Positions 33,643 to 42,855 of a stretch of DNA of 64,000 bases are shown here, piece by piece. The position numbers and the translations under genes were made by a program. Below the pieces are notes generated by a model. That model was not told where the DNA came from. It saw only the letters and a program-made list of their open reading frames with translations, and ran no database searches. The stretch is from Bradyrhizobium diazoefficiens. GTDB taxonomy: Bacteria; Pseudomonadota; Alphaproteobacteria; Rhizobiales; Xanthobacteraceae. The stretch spans positions 3,534,001 to 3,598,000 of the forward strand of contig NZ_CP067101.1 of NCBI RefSeq assembly GCF_016616425.1. Direction: 5' to 3'. Position 1 is the first letter of the stretch; every line of letters begins with the position of its first letter.

Positions 33643-34827
33643 ATGGACGCCAGGGTCAGCGATTTTTCCGCCGCACGGACGGCAATGCAGCGCTACGTCG
33701 ATCAGGAGATCATTCCGGGCGCATCCTGGGCCGTGCTGCGCGGGCGCGAGGTGGTGGACCAGCAATGCGTCGGCTTTGCCGACCGCGAGGCGAACGCTGC
33801 GCTTCGGCCCGACCACATCTTCCGCGCGTTCTCCAACACCAAGATCTTCGTCACCTGTGCGATCATGCTGCTGGTCGAGGAAGGCCGCATCGGGCTCGAT
33901 GACGCGGTCGAGAAATGTCTGCCGCAACTCGGCAATCGCAAGGTGCTGAAGCAAGGCGCGGCGAGTCTTTCTGATGTCGAGCCGGCGAAGAGCCCGATCA
34001 CGATCCGTCACCTGCTGACCCACACCTCCGGCCTCAGCTATGGCATCTTCGATCCCGGCACGGTGCTGTTCAGGGCATACAACGAGGCGCGCGTGCTCAA
34101 TCCGCTGACGCCGCTCACCGACCTGATCGACAGGCTCGCCGATCTGCCGCTGTCCTATCACCCGGGTACGTCCTGGGAGTATTCGGTGGCGACGGACGTG
34201 CTCGGCCGTGTCGTGGAAGTCGTCTCCGGCCAGGCGCTCGACGCCTTTCTCAAGGCGCGTATCTTCGATCCGCTTGGCATGACCGATACAGGCTTCCACG
34301 TTCCGGAAGCGCAGCAAGGCAGGCTGGTTGCGCTCTACAATGGCGCGGATGTGCTCGATCCGATGAAGCCTGGCCTCACGCGGGCCGACCATCTGCCTTA
34401 TCCGCAGGCCTATCGGCTGCAATTGCCGCGGTTGTCCGGCGGCGGCGGTCTGGTCTCGACCTTGTCCGACATGCTCGCGCTCGTCCGCGCGCTGCTGCCC
34501 GGTTCGGATTCGTTCCTGAAGCCGGAGACGCTGCGGCTGATGATGACGAACCAGCTACCCGCAGGGCAGACCATCCGCTTCGCCAATCTCGGACCGATCC
34601 CGGGCAAGGGGTTTGGCCTCGGCGGTGCCGTTACCTTCGCGCCGACGCCGTTCGATCCTTCGAATTCGACCGGTGAATTCCAGTGGGGCGGTCTTGCCGG
34701 CACCCATTGGTGGATATGCCCCGGGGCCAACACGGCCGGCGTGCTGATGGCCCAACGCTACTTGGGTTTCTGGAATCCGTTCTTCTTCGAGTTCAAGCGT
34801 CTGGCCTATCAGGCGGTTGGAGGCTGA
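33643..34827 (+). CDS. Serine hydrolase, beta-lactamase/class C-like family
   Basis: A 394-residue protein with the penicillin-binding/serine-hydrolase fold. The SxxK nucleophile motif is at S64-NT-K67 (AFSNTKIF). A second motif lies around YSVATDVLGRVVEVVSGQAL, and a conserved C-terminal GGLAGTHWWICP (HxG-like) region is present. There is no clear signal peptide, so a cytoplasmic esterase or amide hydrolase is likelier than a true beta-lactamase. The start has GGGGG upstream. A DUF429 gene follows. Confidence 0.85.
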   Translation: MDARVSDFSAARTAMQRYVDQEIIPGASWAVLRGREVVDQQCVGFADREANAALRPDHIFRAFSNTKIFVTCAIMLLVEEGRIGLDDAVEKCLPQLGNRKVLKQGAASLSDVEPAKSPITIRHLLTHTSGLSYGIFDPGTVLFRAYNEARVLNPLTPLTDLIDRLADLPLSYHPGTSWEYSVATDVLGRVVEVVSGQALDAFLKARIFDPLGMTDTGFHVPEAQQGRLVALYNGADVLDPMKPGLTRADHLPYPQAYRLQLPRLSGGGGLVSTLSDMLALVRALLPGSDSFLKPETLRLMMTNQLPAGQTIRFANLGPIPGKGFGLGGAVTFAPTPFDPSNSTGEFQWGGLAGTHWWICPGANTAGVLMAQRYLGFWNPFFFEFKRLAYQAVGG

Positions 34828-34846
34828 ACGAGAGTTTCAACGCAAC

Positions 34847-35512
34847 GTGCCAAACTATCTCGGCCTCGACGGATTTCGTTTCGGCTGGGTCGCGGCCTGG
34901 ATCGACGAGCGCGGCGACCACGGCTTCGACTATTCACCGGGCCTGACGCGCCTGCTCGCGTTGCCGCATGCGCGCGCGATGATCGACATGCCGATCGGAT
35001 TGAACGTGAGCGGTTATCGCGCTTGCGATCTGCGCGCGCGTGAGCTGGTTGGCCCCGCCGTGTTTCTGGGCGCGCGTCGCGATCTCCGGACATTCCCGGA
35101 CATGGCCACGGCAAATCGCTATTACTGGATGCACGAAGGCAAGGGCAGGGGTGTATCGGCGCAGCTTTGGAACCTCAGGGACAAGCTCAAGGAGGTTGAC
35201 GACATCATGACGCCAGCACGGCAGGCGACAATCGGCGAAGCGCATCCGGAGCTGGTCTTCTGGAATTTGGCGGGGCGAGTACGGCTCGCGAAGAAGACCT
35301 CGGCGCAAGGCCGCGAGCAGCGCATCGCGCTGCTGAGAGCTCGGGGCTTCACCAAGGTCGAAAAATGGCTGACGCGTCGCCACGGCACCGGCATCGGCCG
35401 CGACGATCTCATCGATGCCTGCGCGTGCGCGGTGGCGGCACGCGACAGCACACAGCGTATCGGCGGCGAGGAGATCGATCCGCGCGGGCTGCGGATGGAG
35501 ATCAATTACTGA
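34847..35512 (+). CDS. DUF429 family protein (predicted RNase H-like nuclease)
   Basis: A protein of about 221 residues. LGLDGFRFGWVAAWID gives the first beta-strand/Asp motif of the RNase H-like fold, followed by MIDMPIGL (second acidic position) and DDLIDACACAVAA (C-terminal acidic motif), the DUF429 pattern. The catalytic role is predicted for the family, not shown. Start choice is uncertain: GTG 34847 begins directly before the conserved strand; TTG 34817 would overlap the serine hydrolase end. Confidence 0.75.
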   Translation: MPNYLGLDGFRFGWVAAWIDERGDHGFDYSPGLTRLLALPHARAMIDMPIGLNVSGYRACDLRARELVGPAVFLGARRDLRTFPDMATANRYYWMHEGKGRGVSAQLWNLRDKLKEVDDIMTPARQATIGEAHPELVFWNLAGRVRLAKKTSAQGREQRIALLRARGFTKVEKWLTRRHGTGIGRDDLIDACACAVAARDSTQRIGGEEIDPRGLRMEINY

Positions 35513-35573
35513 ACCTTGCGCGGTTCCGCCCGTTGCCTAGATTAGACGCATCAACATCAGATTGCAGGTCCGG

Positions 35574-36284
35574 ATGTCCGATCTTTCCTCCTTTGCCGTT
35601 ACCAAGCGCTGGCCCGCCAGGCATCCGGAGTTGCTTCAGCTTTATTCCCTGCCGACGCCGAATGGCGTCAAGGTCTCGATCATGCTGGAGGAGATCGGGC
35701 TTCCCTACGAGGTTCACCTCGTCGATTTCGGCAAGGACGATCAGAAGACGCCGGAATTTCTCTCGCTCAATCCGAACGGCAAGATTCCGGCGATCCTCGA
35801 CCCCAACGGTCCGGGCGGCAGGCCGCTGCCGCTGTTCGAGTCCGGGGCGATCCTGCAATATCTTGCGGAGAAGACGGGCAAGCTCCTGCCCGAGGACGCC
35901 GCGCGCCGTTACCAGGCCATCCAGTGGGTGCACTTCCAGATGGGGGGCGTCGGGCCGATGTTCGGCCAGGTCGGCTTTTTCCATAAATTCGCCGGCAAGG
36001 ATTTTGAGGACAAGCGGCCGCTGGAGCGCTACGTCGGCGAAGCCAAGCGCCTGCTCGGCGTGATGGAGACGCATCTGGCCGGCCGGCAATGGTTCATGGA
36101 CGACGATTACACCATCGCCGACATCTCCATGCTCGGCTGGGTGCGCAACCTCACCGGCTTCTACGGCGCCGGCGATCTCGTCGCGTTCAGCCAGTTCAAA
36201 TCGGTCGGTGCCTGGCTGGAACGAGGCCTTGCGCGCCCGGCGGTGCAGCGTGGGCTGAACATTCCGCCGCGGCCACAAAGCTAG
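35574..36284 (+). CDS. Glutathione S-transferase, YghU/Ure2-like
   Basis: A 236-residue protein with a thioredoxin-like N-terminal domain (LQLYSLPTPNGVKVSIMLEE, then NPNGKIPAILDP and the glutathione gamma-glutamyl site FESGAILQYLAEKTG) and an all-helical C-terminal domain (YTIADISMLGWVRNLTGFYG). The TPNG segment in place of a catalytic Ser/Tyr/Cys is the nu-class/Ure2-like pattern, often with disulfide-bond reductase activity. Its TAG shares the tetranucleotide CTAG with the stop of convergent csaA. Confidence 0.87.
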   Translation: MSDLSSFAVTKRWPARHPELLQLYSLPTPNGVKVSIMLEEIGLPYEVHLVDFGKDDQKTPEFLSLNPNGKIPAILDPNGPGGRPLPLFESGAILQYLAEKTGKLLPEDAARRYQAIQWVHFQMGGVGPMFGQVGFFHKFAGKDFEDKRPLERYVGEAKRLLGVMETHLAGRQWFMDDDYTIADISMLGWVRNLTGFYGAGDLVAFSQFKSVGAWLERGLARPAVQRGLNIPPRPQS

Positions 36285-36652
36285 AACAGCCGTCCGCCAT
36301 TCGGCACCGGCTTGCCCGGCTGCACCAGCACGACCTTGCCGGCGGCATCGGGAAAGCCGAGCGTCAGCACCTCCGAGATCACAGGTCCGATCTGGCGCGG
36401 CGGGAAATTGACCACGGCCGCGACCTGTTGCCCCACCAACGTCTCGAGCGGATGGTTTTCGGTGATCTGGGCCGAGCTCTTGCGCACGCCGATGGCCGGT
36501 CCGAAGTCGATCCATAGCCGAAACGCCGGCTTGCGCGCCTCGGGAAACGGCTTGGCCTCGACGATGGTGCCGACGCGGATATCGACCGCGAGGAAGCCGT
36601 TGAAGTCGATGATCGGCGTGGCGTCGGCTGCGGGGTCGTGAGTGACGTGCAT
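36281..36652 (-). CDS. csaA: CsaA-type tRNA-binding/export-related chaperone
   Basis: A protein of about 123 residues consisting of one OB-fold tRNA-binding domain: DFNGFLAVDIRVGTIVEAKP, AFRLWIDFGPAIGVRKSSAQ, TENHPLETLVGQQVAAVVNF. The C-terminal part is GKVVLVQPGKPVPNGGRLF. The fold matches Bacillus CsaA, a dimeric chaperone linked to protein export. Start ATG 36652 is the first codon with the usual family N-terminus. It ends by sharing CTAG with the GST gene, so no terminator lies between them. Confidence 0.85.
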   Translation of the reverse strand: MHVTHDPAADATPIIDFNGFLAVDIRVGTIVEAKPFPEARKPAFRLWIDFGPAIGVRKSSAQITENHPLETLVGQQVAAVVNFPPRQIGPVISEVLTLGFPDAAGKVVLVQPGKPVPNGGRLF

Positions 36653-36756
36653 GGGATGTCCGTTCGGCGAGTTGGCGTCGTTCGCAATATTGTCGCGCGA
36701 ACCAGAGTTTCGTACAACGTCGCGCACATCACGATACGCCATGCGCGAGGAACGGC

Positions 36757-37116
36757 TTGTCCAACATCATCTACGGCATCAAGAACTGCGACACCATGAA
36801 GAAGGCGCGCGCCTGGCTCGACACCCATGGCGTGCCTTACGCGTTTCACGACTACAAGGCGGCGGGCGTGGAGGAGGACAGGCTCAAGCAGTGGAGCGAC
36901 AAGGTCGGATGGGAGACGCTGCTCAATCGCGCCGGGACGACGTTCAGGAAGCTCCCCGACGCCGACAAGGAAGGCTTGAGCGAGAAGAAGGCGCTGGCGC
37001 TGATGCTAGCGCAACCATCGATGATCAAGCGGCCGGTGCTGGAAATCGGCGGCAAGCTGCTGGTCGGCTTCAAGCCCGACCTCTATGCCAGGGAAGTCGG
37101 TGCCAAATCCCGCTGA
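36757..37116 (+). CDS. ArsC/Spx-family reductase (YffB-like)
   Basis: A 119-residue thioredoxin-fold protein: IIYGIKNCDTMKKARAWLD has a single Cys at position 11 (no CxxC), and IKRPVLEIGGKLLVGFKPD is the conserved C-terminal motif of the ArsC-like YffB group. It starts with TTG at 36757, supported by GAGGA about 6 nt upstream; no ATG fits the family N-terminus. YffB relatives bind glutathione; arsenate reductase activity is not implied. It is separate from any ars genes. Confidence 0.85.
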   Translation: MSNIIYGIKNCDTMKKARAWLDTHGVPYAFHDYKAAGVEEDRLKQWSDKVGWETLLNRAGTTFRKLPDADKEGLSEKKALALMLAQPSMIKRPVLEIGGKLLVGFKPDLYAREVGAKSR

Positions 37117-37124
37117 GCGGCAGC

Positions 37125-37772
37125 TTAATTCAGCTCGATGATTTCGTTGACGACGCCGGGATCCGGCTCGTCCGCGAACTCGACCACTTCGGCCGGCGCG
37201 ATGCGGCCAGGCGCGCGATGGAAAAGATCGCGATCGATCACCGCGCGCAGCTTTGGACGCGGCAGCGCGTCATTTCCGCGCATCAGATTCTTGATCTCGA
37301 AGCCGCCGTCCTCGCAGAAGATCTTGACCGATGCGATGACGTGACAGACCTTGCCGTCGGTCTGGAAAGGCAGGAGCAGCCGCTCATAAGCGACGATGCG
37401 CCCGTAGATGTCGTCGACGTCGGCAACGCTGTAGACGGGCAGCCCGCGCGCCACGCATTTGTGATAGATCGGCATCACGAACGGCGCGAGTCGCGGTCCG
37501 AGATACTCGTCGAGCAGGACGCCCTTGCCGGTATGTCCATAGGCGCGCGAGATGCGCGTGTTTTCGCTCTGGATGGTGAGGCGCGGCGCCGGCGTCGAAG
37601 CGTCCACGGTATAATAGATCAGATCGGACAGCTCTTCCTCGAGCCGCGCAGGCTGATACTCCCAGACCGCCGGCGCGATCTGCTGGCGTGCGTAAAGTCG
37701 CAGCCACGTGTTCAGGAGATCACGCTGCCTGATCGACTTGACGACGGAAGGAGCGGCGCTTGCGAAATCCAA
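37125..37772 (-). CDS. PAS-domain (PAS_5-like) protein of unknown function
   Basis: A 215-residue alphaproteobacterial protein. LLNTWLRLYARQQIAPAVWE followed by ISRAYGHTGKGVLLDEYLGP and IVAYERLLLPFQTDGKVCHV follows the layout of PAS_5 proteins: a conserved N-terminal helix, then a PAS-like core. There is no output domain. Such proteins are very numerous in Bradyrhizobium, and I know of no characterised member. Convergent with the ArsC-like gene. Confidence 0.65.
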   Translation of the reverse strand: MDFASAAPSVVKSIRQRDLLNTWLRLYARQQIAPAVWEYQPARLEEELSDLIYYTVDASTPAPRLTIQSENTRISRAYGHTGKGVLLDEYLGPRLAPFVMPIYHKCVARGLPVYSVADVDDIYGRIVAYERLLLPFQTDGKVCHVIASVKIFCEDGGFEIKNLMRGNDALPRPKLRAVIDRDLFHRAPGRIAPAEVVEFADEPDPGVVNEIIELN

Positions 37773-38126
37773 GACAATATTCCCGGAACGTCAAAACCCG
37801 CGCATCGTCTCCTGTGCGGGAAAATTTTTGATGAAGGCTGGCGCACGGAACGAAAGACCGTTAACGACGGCTTGACGACCGGTGACTTGCGAACCGGAAG
37901 GCCGGGCAGGCGCAACGTCAAACACCTCCGACTAAGGGAGCATTTGTATCCCAGCCGGAGGCCTGATCTGCTCAGCTTTCCGCCTTGCCTAACCCCCGTC
38001 ACCTCCGGCATATTCCGCGCCCGGAGGCGGCGTTCCGGACAGGCTCCAAGGATAGGCTCCAGGGCCTCCGGAAAGCCGAAGCAACAAGGACAGCCACGCG
38101 CCTCGCGCGGGCAGGGGGAAATCTGT
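37773..38126. other. Leader/promoter region of the liv operon
   Basis: 354 nt without a credible gene. It must hold the promoter of the liv operon and that of the divergent PAS protein gene. I see several short GC-rich dyads (for example CCTCCGG elements around 38005-38080) but no single convincing riboswitch or terminator. AGGGGGA at 38113-38119 is the ribosome-binding site of livG. Confidence 0.35.
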
Positions 38127-38882
38127 TTGGCCGATGAGTTTATTCTCGAAACGGAAGGCTTGACCAAGGAGTTCGCGGGGTTTTTCGCCGTCCGCGACGT
38201 TGCGCTCAAGGTCCGCCGTGGGAGCATTCATGCGTTGATCGGCCCGAACGGGGCCGGCAAGACGACCTGCTTCAACCTTCTGACCAAGTTCCTCAAGCCG
38301 TCCGCCGGAAGAATCCTGTACAAGGGGCAGGACATCACCGCGATGGCGCCGGCCGACGTGGCCCGCATGGGGCTTGTTCGTTCGTTCCAGATTTCGGCGG
38401 TGTTTCCGCATCTCACCGCACTGGAGAACGTGCGTGTCGCGCTTCAGCGCCAGCACGGCTCCTCGTTCGATTTCTGGCGCTCCAAGTCGGTGCTCAACCG
38501 CTTCAACGATCGCGCGCGCGAGTTGTTGAACGATGTCGGTCTCGACGAATTTGCCGAGACGCCCGCGGTCGAGATGCCCTATGGACGCAAGCGTGCACTC
38601 GAGATCGCAACCACGCTCGCGCTCGACCCGGAGATGATGCTGCTGGACGAGCCAATGGCCGGCATGGGCCATGAGGACATCGACAAGATCGCGGCGCTGA
38701 TCAAGCGCATCTCCGCGAAATATACCATCCTGATGGTCGAGCATAACCTGAGCGTCGTTGCCAACCTCTCCGACATCATCACCGTGCTGACGCGCGGGCA
38801 GGTGCTGGCGCAAGGCCATTACAGCGAACTCACCAAGGACGAGCGCGTCAAGGAAGCCTATCTGGGAGCCGGTCATGCCTGA
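38127..38882 (+). CDS. livG: Branched-chain amino-acid-type ABC transporter ATP-binding protein LivG
   Basis: A 251-residue ATPase of the HAAT family: GPNGAGKTT (Walker A, 39-47), MPYGRKRALEIATTLALDPE (degenerate signature region, as usual in LivG) and MLLDEPMAGMGHED (Walker B). The start is TTG 38127 with AGGGGGA 7 nt upstream; a long in-frame extension upstream crosses other genes and is rejected. It overlaps livF by 8 nt. With LivF, two permeases and LivK it forms an importer for branched-chain amino acids or related amides and acids; the exact substrate is uncertain. Confidence 0.9.
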   Translation: MADEFILETEGLTKEFAGFFAVRDVALKVRRGSIHALIGPNGAGKTTCFNLLTKFLKPSAGRILYKGQDITAMAPADVARMGLVRSFQISAVFPHLTALENVRVALQRQHGSSFDFWRSKSVLNRFNDRARELLNDVGLDEFAETPAVEMPYGRKRALEIATTLALDPEMMLLDEPMAGMGHEDIDKIAALIKRISAKYTILMVEHNLSVVANLSDIITVLTRGQVLAQGHYSELTKDERVKEAYLGAGHA

Positions 38883-39621
38883 CACTGCGATCGCCGAGGC
38901 TCCGGTCAAGGCTGCGACTGGCGGAAACATCCTTCAGGTCCGCAATCTCGAGGCCTGGTACGGCGAGTCCCACATCCTGCACGGGATCGACTTCGACGTG
39001 AACGCGGGCGAGGTCGTCACCCTGCTCGGGCGCAACGGCGCCGGCAAGACGACCACGCTGAAGTCGATCATGGGCATCATCGGCAAGCGGACCGGCTCGG
39101 TGAGGTTCAACAACCAGGAGATCATCCGCGCGACCTCCGACAAGATCGCGCGCATGGGCATTGCATTCTGCCCGGAAGAGCGGGGCATATTCTCCAGCCT
39201 CGACGTGCGGGAGAATTTGATGCTGCCGCCGGTGGTCCGCGAAGGCGGATTGCCGCTCGATCAGATCTTCGACCTGTTCCCGAATCTGAAGGAGCGGCTC
39301 AACAGCCAGGGCACCAAGCTGTCCGGGGGCGAGCAGCAGATGCTGGCGATCGCGCGCATCCTGCGCACCGGCGCGAGCTTCCTGATGCTGGACGAGCCGA
39401 CCGAGGGCCTTGCGCCCGTCATCATCCAGCAGATCGGCCACACCATTGCGCGGCTCAAGAAGGAGGGCTTCACGATCCTCCTGGTCGAGCAGAATTTCCG
39501 CTTCGCGTCCACCGTCGCCGACCGCTACTACGTGGTCGAGCACGGCAAGATCATCGACGGATTTTCCAATACGGAGCTTGCCGCCAACATGGACAAGCTC
39601 CACACCTATCTCGGCGTCTAG
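38875..39621 (+). CDS. livF: Branched-chain amino-acid-type ABC transporter ATP-binding protein LivF
   Basis: A 248-residue ATPase. Walker A is GRNGAGKTT (52-60), the signature LSGGEQQMLAIARIL, and Walker B FLMLDEPTEGLAP, the last being the LivF hallmark. The N-terminal 18 residues are a non-conserved extension. Its start overlaps the end of livG (ATGCCTGA), so the two ATPases are translationally coupled. livK follows 49 nt later. Confidence 0.92.
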   Translation: MPDTAIAEAPVKAATGGNILQVRNLEAWYGESHILHGIDFDVNAGEVVTLLGRNGAGKTTTLKSIMGIIGKRTGSVRFNNQEIIRATSDKIARMGIAFCPEERGIFSSLDVRENLMLPPVVREGGLPLDQIFDLFPNLKERLNSQGTKLSGGEQQMLAIARILRTGASFLMLDEPTEGLAPVIIQQIGHTIARLKKEGFTILLVEQNFRFASTVADRYYVVEHGKIIDGFSNTELAANMDKLHTYLGV

Positions 39622-39670
39622 GGCGGCCGGAAAGAATTTTGACCAGCGAAAAACTTTGAGGAGAAGTCGC

Positions 39671-40894
39671 ATGCACACCAAGTCAATCGCGGCATTTTTG
39701 CTCGGCACGGCACTGGCGCTTGGCGCTACTGGCGGCGCTCTTGCGCAGGACAAGACCGTCAAGGTCGGTGTCTTGACCGACAATTCCGGGCTCTATGCCG
39801 ACCTTGGTGGCCCCGGCTCGACGCTGGCCGCGCAGATGGCGATCGAGGATTCCAAGCTCGCCGCCAAGGGCTGGAAGGTCGATCTGATCTCGGCCGACCA
39901 TCAGAACAAGCCCGACATTGGCACCGCGACCGCGCGGCAGTGGATCGACGTCGAGAAGGTCGACGTCTTCATGGACGTGCTGAACTCTGGCGTCGCGCTG
40001 GCTGTCAACAACGTCGTGAAGGAAAAGAACTCAGTGATGATCAATTCGGGCGCGGCGACGTCCGATCTCACCAACGCGCAGTGCACACCCAATACCGTGC
40101 ACTGGACCTACGATACCTACATGCTGGCGCACAGCACGGGGCAGGCGCTGGTGAAGGCCGGCGGCGATACCTGGTTTTTCATCACGGCCGATTATGCCTT
40201 CGGTCACGCGCTCGAGCGCGACACCGCCGCAGTCGTCACGGCGTCCGGCGGCAAGGTTCTCGGAGACGTCAAGGTCCCGCTGAACAACGCCGATTTCTCC
40301 TCTTTCCTGCTGCAGGCGCAGGCGTCGAAGGCGAAGATCATCGGCATGGCCAATGCCGGCGGCGACACCACCAACACGATCAAACAGGCTGCGGAATTCG
40401 GCATCGTCAAAGGCGGTCAGAAGCTGGCGGGCCTGCTGCTGTTTCTAACCGACGTCCACTCGCTCGGCCTCAATGTCGCGCAGGGCCTCAATCTGAGCTC
40501 GACGTTCTACTGGGACATGAACGATCAGACCCGCGCGTTTTCGAAGCGGTTCGCCGAGCGTGCCAAGAACAAGGCGATGCCGACCATGGTCCAGGCGGGC
40601 GTCTATTCCGGCCTGCTGCATTATTTCAAGGCGCTTGAGGCTCTTGGCGGAAATCCGCACGATGGTGCCAAGGTCGTCGCGAAGATGAAGGAGATACCGA
40701 CCGACGATCCGTTGTTCGGCAAGGGCAGCATCGAGCCGAACGGCCGGGCGCTGCATCCCGCGTATCTTTTTGAAGTAAAGACGCCTGCAGAATCGAAAGG
40801 ACCTTGGGACTACTACAAGCTGATCGGCACGACCCCGGCAGACAAGGCCTTCAGGCCGCTGTCCGAGAGCAAGTGCCCGCTCTTGAAGAAGTAA
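39671..40894 (+). CDS. livK: Branched-chain amino-acid-type ABC transporter substrate-binding protein LivK
   Basis: A 407-residue periplasmic protein. The signal peptide covers about 1-25 (AFLLGTALALGATGGALAQ). The mature part is a type I periplasmic-binding fold (VKVGVLTDNSGLYADLGGPG, WFFITADYAFGHALERDTAA, AGGDTTNTIKQAAEFGI). GAGGAG lies 6-10 nt before ATG. It is followed by a strong stem-loop, so its mRNA is probably more abundant than that of the permeases downstream. A close paralogue lies at 54327. Bradyrhizobium has very many such proteins, and the ligand may be an aromatic or amino acid. Confidence 0.9.
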   Translation: MHTKSIAAFLLGTALALGATGGALAQDKTVKVGVLTDNSGLYADLGGPGSTLAAQMAIEDSKLAAKGWKVDLISADHQNKPDIGTATARQWIDVEKVDVFMDVLNSGVALAVNNVVKEKNSVMINSGAATSDLTNAQCTPNTVHWTYDTYMLAHSTGQALVKAGGDTWFFITADYAFGHALERDTAAVVTASGGKVLGDVKVPLNNADFSSFLLQAQASKAKIIGMANAGGDTTNTIKQAAEFGIVKGGQKLAGLLLFLTDVHSLGLNVAQGLNLSSTFYWDMNDQTRAFSKRFAERAKNKAMPTMVQAGVYSGLLHYFKALEALGGNPHDGAKVVAKMKEIPTDDPLFGKGSIEPNGRALHPAYLFEVKTPAESKGPWDYYKLIGTTPADKAFRPLSESKCPLLKK

Positions 40895-40900
40895 AATGAC

Positions 40901-40928
40901 CGCCCGCAGGTCTCGAGACCTGCGGGCG
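40901..40928 (+). terminator. Perfect 28-bp palindromic stem-loop between livK and livH
   Basis: CGCCCGCAGGTCTC is followed at once by its exact complement, 6 nt behind the livK stop, then by ACTTT. Stem-loops here are typical after binding-protein genes, where they protect the upstream mRNA and attenuate read-through into the permease genes. The weak T-run suggests partial termination. Confidence 0.7.
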
Positions 40929-40966
40929 ACTTTCAGCGAATGCCGAACGGACCGGGTGCGAAATCG

Positions 40967-41830
40967 ATGCAGGCTCTATACGCTCAGCTACTGGTGGGAC
41001 TGATCAACGGCTCGTTCTATGCGCTACTCAGTCTGGGCCTCGCCGTGATCTTCGGCATGCTCAACATCATCAATTTCGCCCATGGCGCGCTCTACATGAT
41101 GGGCGCCTTCGTTGCTTATTTCCTGCTCAGTCTCGGCGGGATCAGTTACTGGTGGGCGCTGCTGATCGCACCCATCATCGTCGGCATCTTCGGCATGATC
41201 CTGGAGCGTACCATGCTGCAATGGCTGACCGGGCTCGACCATCTCTATGGGCTGCTCCTGACCTTCGGTATCGCGCTGATCGTGCAGGGCGTGTTCCAGA
41301 ACTATTTCGGTTCCTCCGGCCTGCCTTACGCCATTCCGGACCAGCTCAGGGGCGGCATGAATCTCGGCTTCATGTTCTTGCCCGTCTATCGCGGCTGGGT
41401 CGTGATCTTCTCGCTGATCGTGTGCATCGCGACGTGGTTCCTGATCGAGAAGACGCGGCTCGGCGCTTACCTGCGCGCCGCCACCGAAAACCCGACGCTG
41501 GTGCGCGCCTTCGGCGTCAACGTGCCCCGCATGATCACGCTGACCTACGGTCTCGGCGTCGGCCTCGCCGCACTCGCCGGCGTGCTTTCGGCGCCGATCA
41601 ATCAGGTGCGGCCGCTGATGGGCGCCGACCTCATCATCGTCGTGTTCGCGGTGGTCGTGATCGGCGGCATGGGGTCGATCATGGGCTCGATCATCACCGG
41701 CTTTGCGCTCGGCGTGATCGAGGGGCTGACCAAGTACTTCTACCCCGAGGCCTCCAACACCGTCGTGTTCGTGCTGATGGTGCTGGTGCTCTTGGTGAAG
41801 CCAACGGGATTGACGGGAAGGGCGGCCTGA
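40967..41830 (+). CDS. livH: Branched-chain amino-acid-type ABC transporter permease LivH
   Basis: A 287-residue inner-membrane permease with about eight hydrophobic segments. The family N-terminus LLVGLINGSFYALLSLGLAV, the NFAHGALYMMGAF segment and the ATPase-contact region ENPTLVRAFGVNVPRMITLT are visible. An upstream ATG at 40940 adds nine non-conserved residues; neither start has a strong Shine-Dalgarno, which fits lower expression. livM begins 1 nt after its stop. Confidence 0.9.
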   Translation: MQALYAQLLVGLINGSFYALLSLGLAVIFGMLNIINFAHGALYMMGAFVAYFLLSLGGISYWWALLIAPIIVGIFGMILERTMLQWLTGLDHLYGLLLTFGIALIVQGVFQNYFGSSGLPYAIPDQLRGGMNLGFMFLPVYRGWVVIFSLIVCIATWFLIEKTRLGAYLRAATENPTLVRAFGVNVPRMITLTYGLGVGLAALAGVLSAPINQVRPLMGADLIIVVFAVVVIGGMGSIMGSIITGFALGVIEGLTKYFYPEASNTVVFVLMVLVLLVKPTGLTGRAA

Positions 41831-41831
41831 T

Positions 41832-42800
41832 ATGACAACCCTGACGGACGACACGCTGCCGACGACCCCTCGCGCGATGCGCGACGAGATGATCGCGTTC
41901 GCAGTGATGGCGCTGCTCCTGGCGTCGGTGCCATTCACGGGAGTCTACCCGTACTTCGTGATGCAGGCGCTGTGCTTCGCGCTGCTCGCCTGTGCCTTCA
42001 ACCTGCTGATCGGCTATGGCGGCCTGCTGTCGTTCGGCCACGCGATGTTCCTGGGAACTGCCGGCTATTGCAGCGCGCATGCGCTGAAGGTGTGGGCGTT
42101 GCCGCCGGAGCTCGGCATCCTCGTCGGCATCGCCGGTGCTTTCGTGCTCTCGATCATCACGGGCTACATCTCGATCCGCCGCCAAGGCATCTATTTCTCT
42201 ATGATCACGCTGGCGCTGTCGCAGCTCCTCTACTTCATCTACCTTCAGGCCCCGTTCACCCATGGCGAGGACGGCATCCAGGGCATTCCGCAAGGGCACA
42301 TGTTCGGCCTGTTCGATCTGTCCCAGCCGACCGTGCTCTACTACGTCATTCTGGTCGGCTTCCTTGCGGGCTTCCTGCTGATCTTCCGCATCATCAACTC
42401 GCCGTTCGGCGAAGTCCTGAAGGCGATTCGCGAGAATGAGCCGCGGGCGATCTCGCTCGGCTACCGGACAGACCAGTACAAGTTCCTGGCTTTCGTTCTG
42501 TCCGGCACGCTGGCCGGTTTTGCCGGTGCGCTGAAAGTGTTCGTGGCGCAGAACGCCTCGCTCACGGACGTCCACTGGTCGATGTCGGGTGAAGTCGTGC
42601 TGATGACGCTGGTTGGCGGTCTCGGCACCATCTTCGGTCCCGTGGTCGGCGCCTTCGTGATCATCGCCATGCAGCAATATCTGGCGGGCTTCGGCCAGTG
42701 GGTGACGGTGATCCAGGGCTCGATCTTCGTGATCTGCGTGCTCACCTTCCGCCGCGGCGTCGTCGGTGAAGTCGCGCATTACTTCCGGCGGTCGCTCTAA
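41832..42800 (+). CDS. livM: Branched-chain amino-acid-type ABC transporter permease LivM
   Basis: A 322-residue permease: about ten hydrophobic segments, with the LivM hallmarks NLLIGYGGLLSFGHAMFLGT, QGIYFSMITLALSQLLYFIY and the ATPase-contact loop NSPFGEVLKAIRENEPRAIS. It is the last gene of the livG-F-K-H-M operon and is followed by a GC-rich stem-loop. Confidence 0.92.
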   Translation: MTTLTDDTLPTTPRAMRDEMIAFAVMALLLASVPFTGVYPYFVMQALCFALLACAFNLLIGYGGLLSFGHAMFLGTAGYCSAHALKVWALPPELGILVGIAGAFVLSIITGYISIRRQGIYFSMITLALSQLLYFIYLQAPFTHGEDGIQGIPQGHMFGLFDLSQPTVLYYVILVGFLAGFLLIFRIINSPFGEVLKAIRENEPRAISLGYRTDQYKFLAFVLSGTLAGFAGALKVFVAQNASLTDVHWSMSGEVVLMTLVGGLGTIFGPVVGAFVIIAMQQYLAGFGQWVTVIQGSIFVICVLTFRRGVVGEVAHYFRRSL

Positions 42801-42855
42801 GTATTTGATTCGACGTCAATTTACTTGTTGCCTGAAAGCAGTGGATGACCCGGCT

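Noticed and set aside
36642..38126. Long in-frame extension upstream of livG
   Set aside because: It crosses the ArsC-like gene and the antisense of the PAS gene; the ribosome-binding site and conserved N-terminus place the start at TTG 38127.
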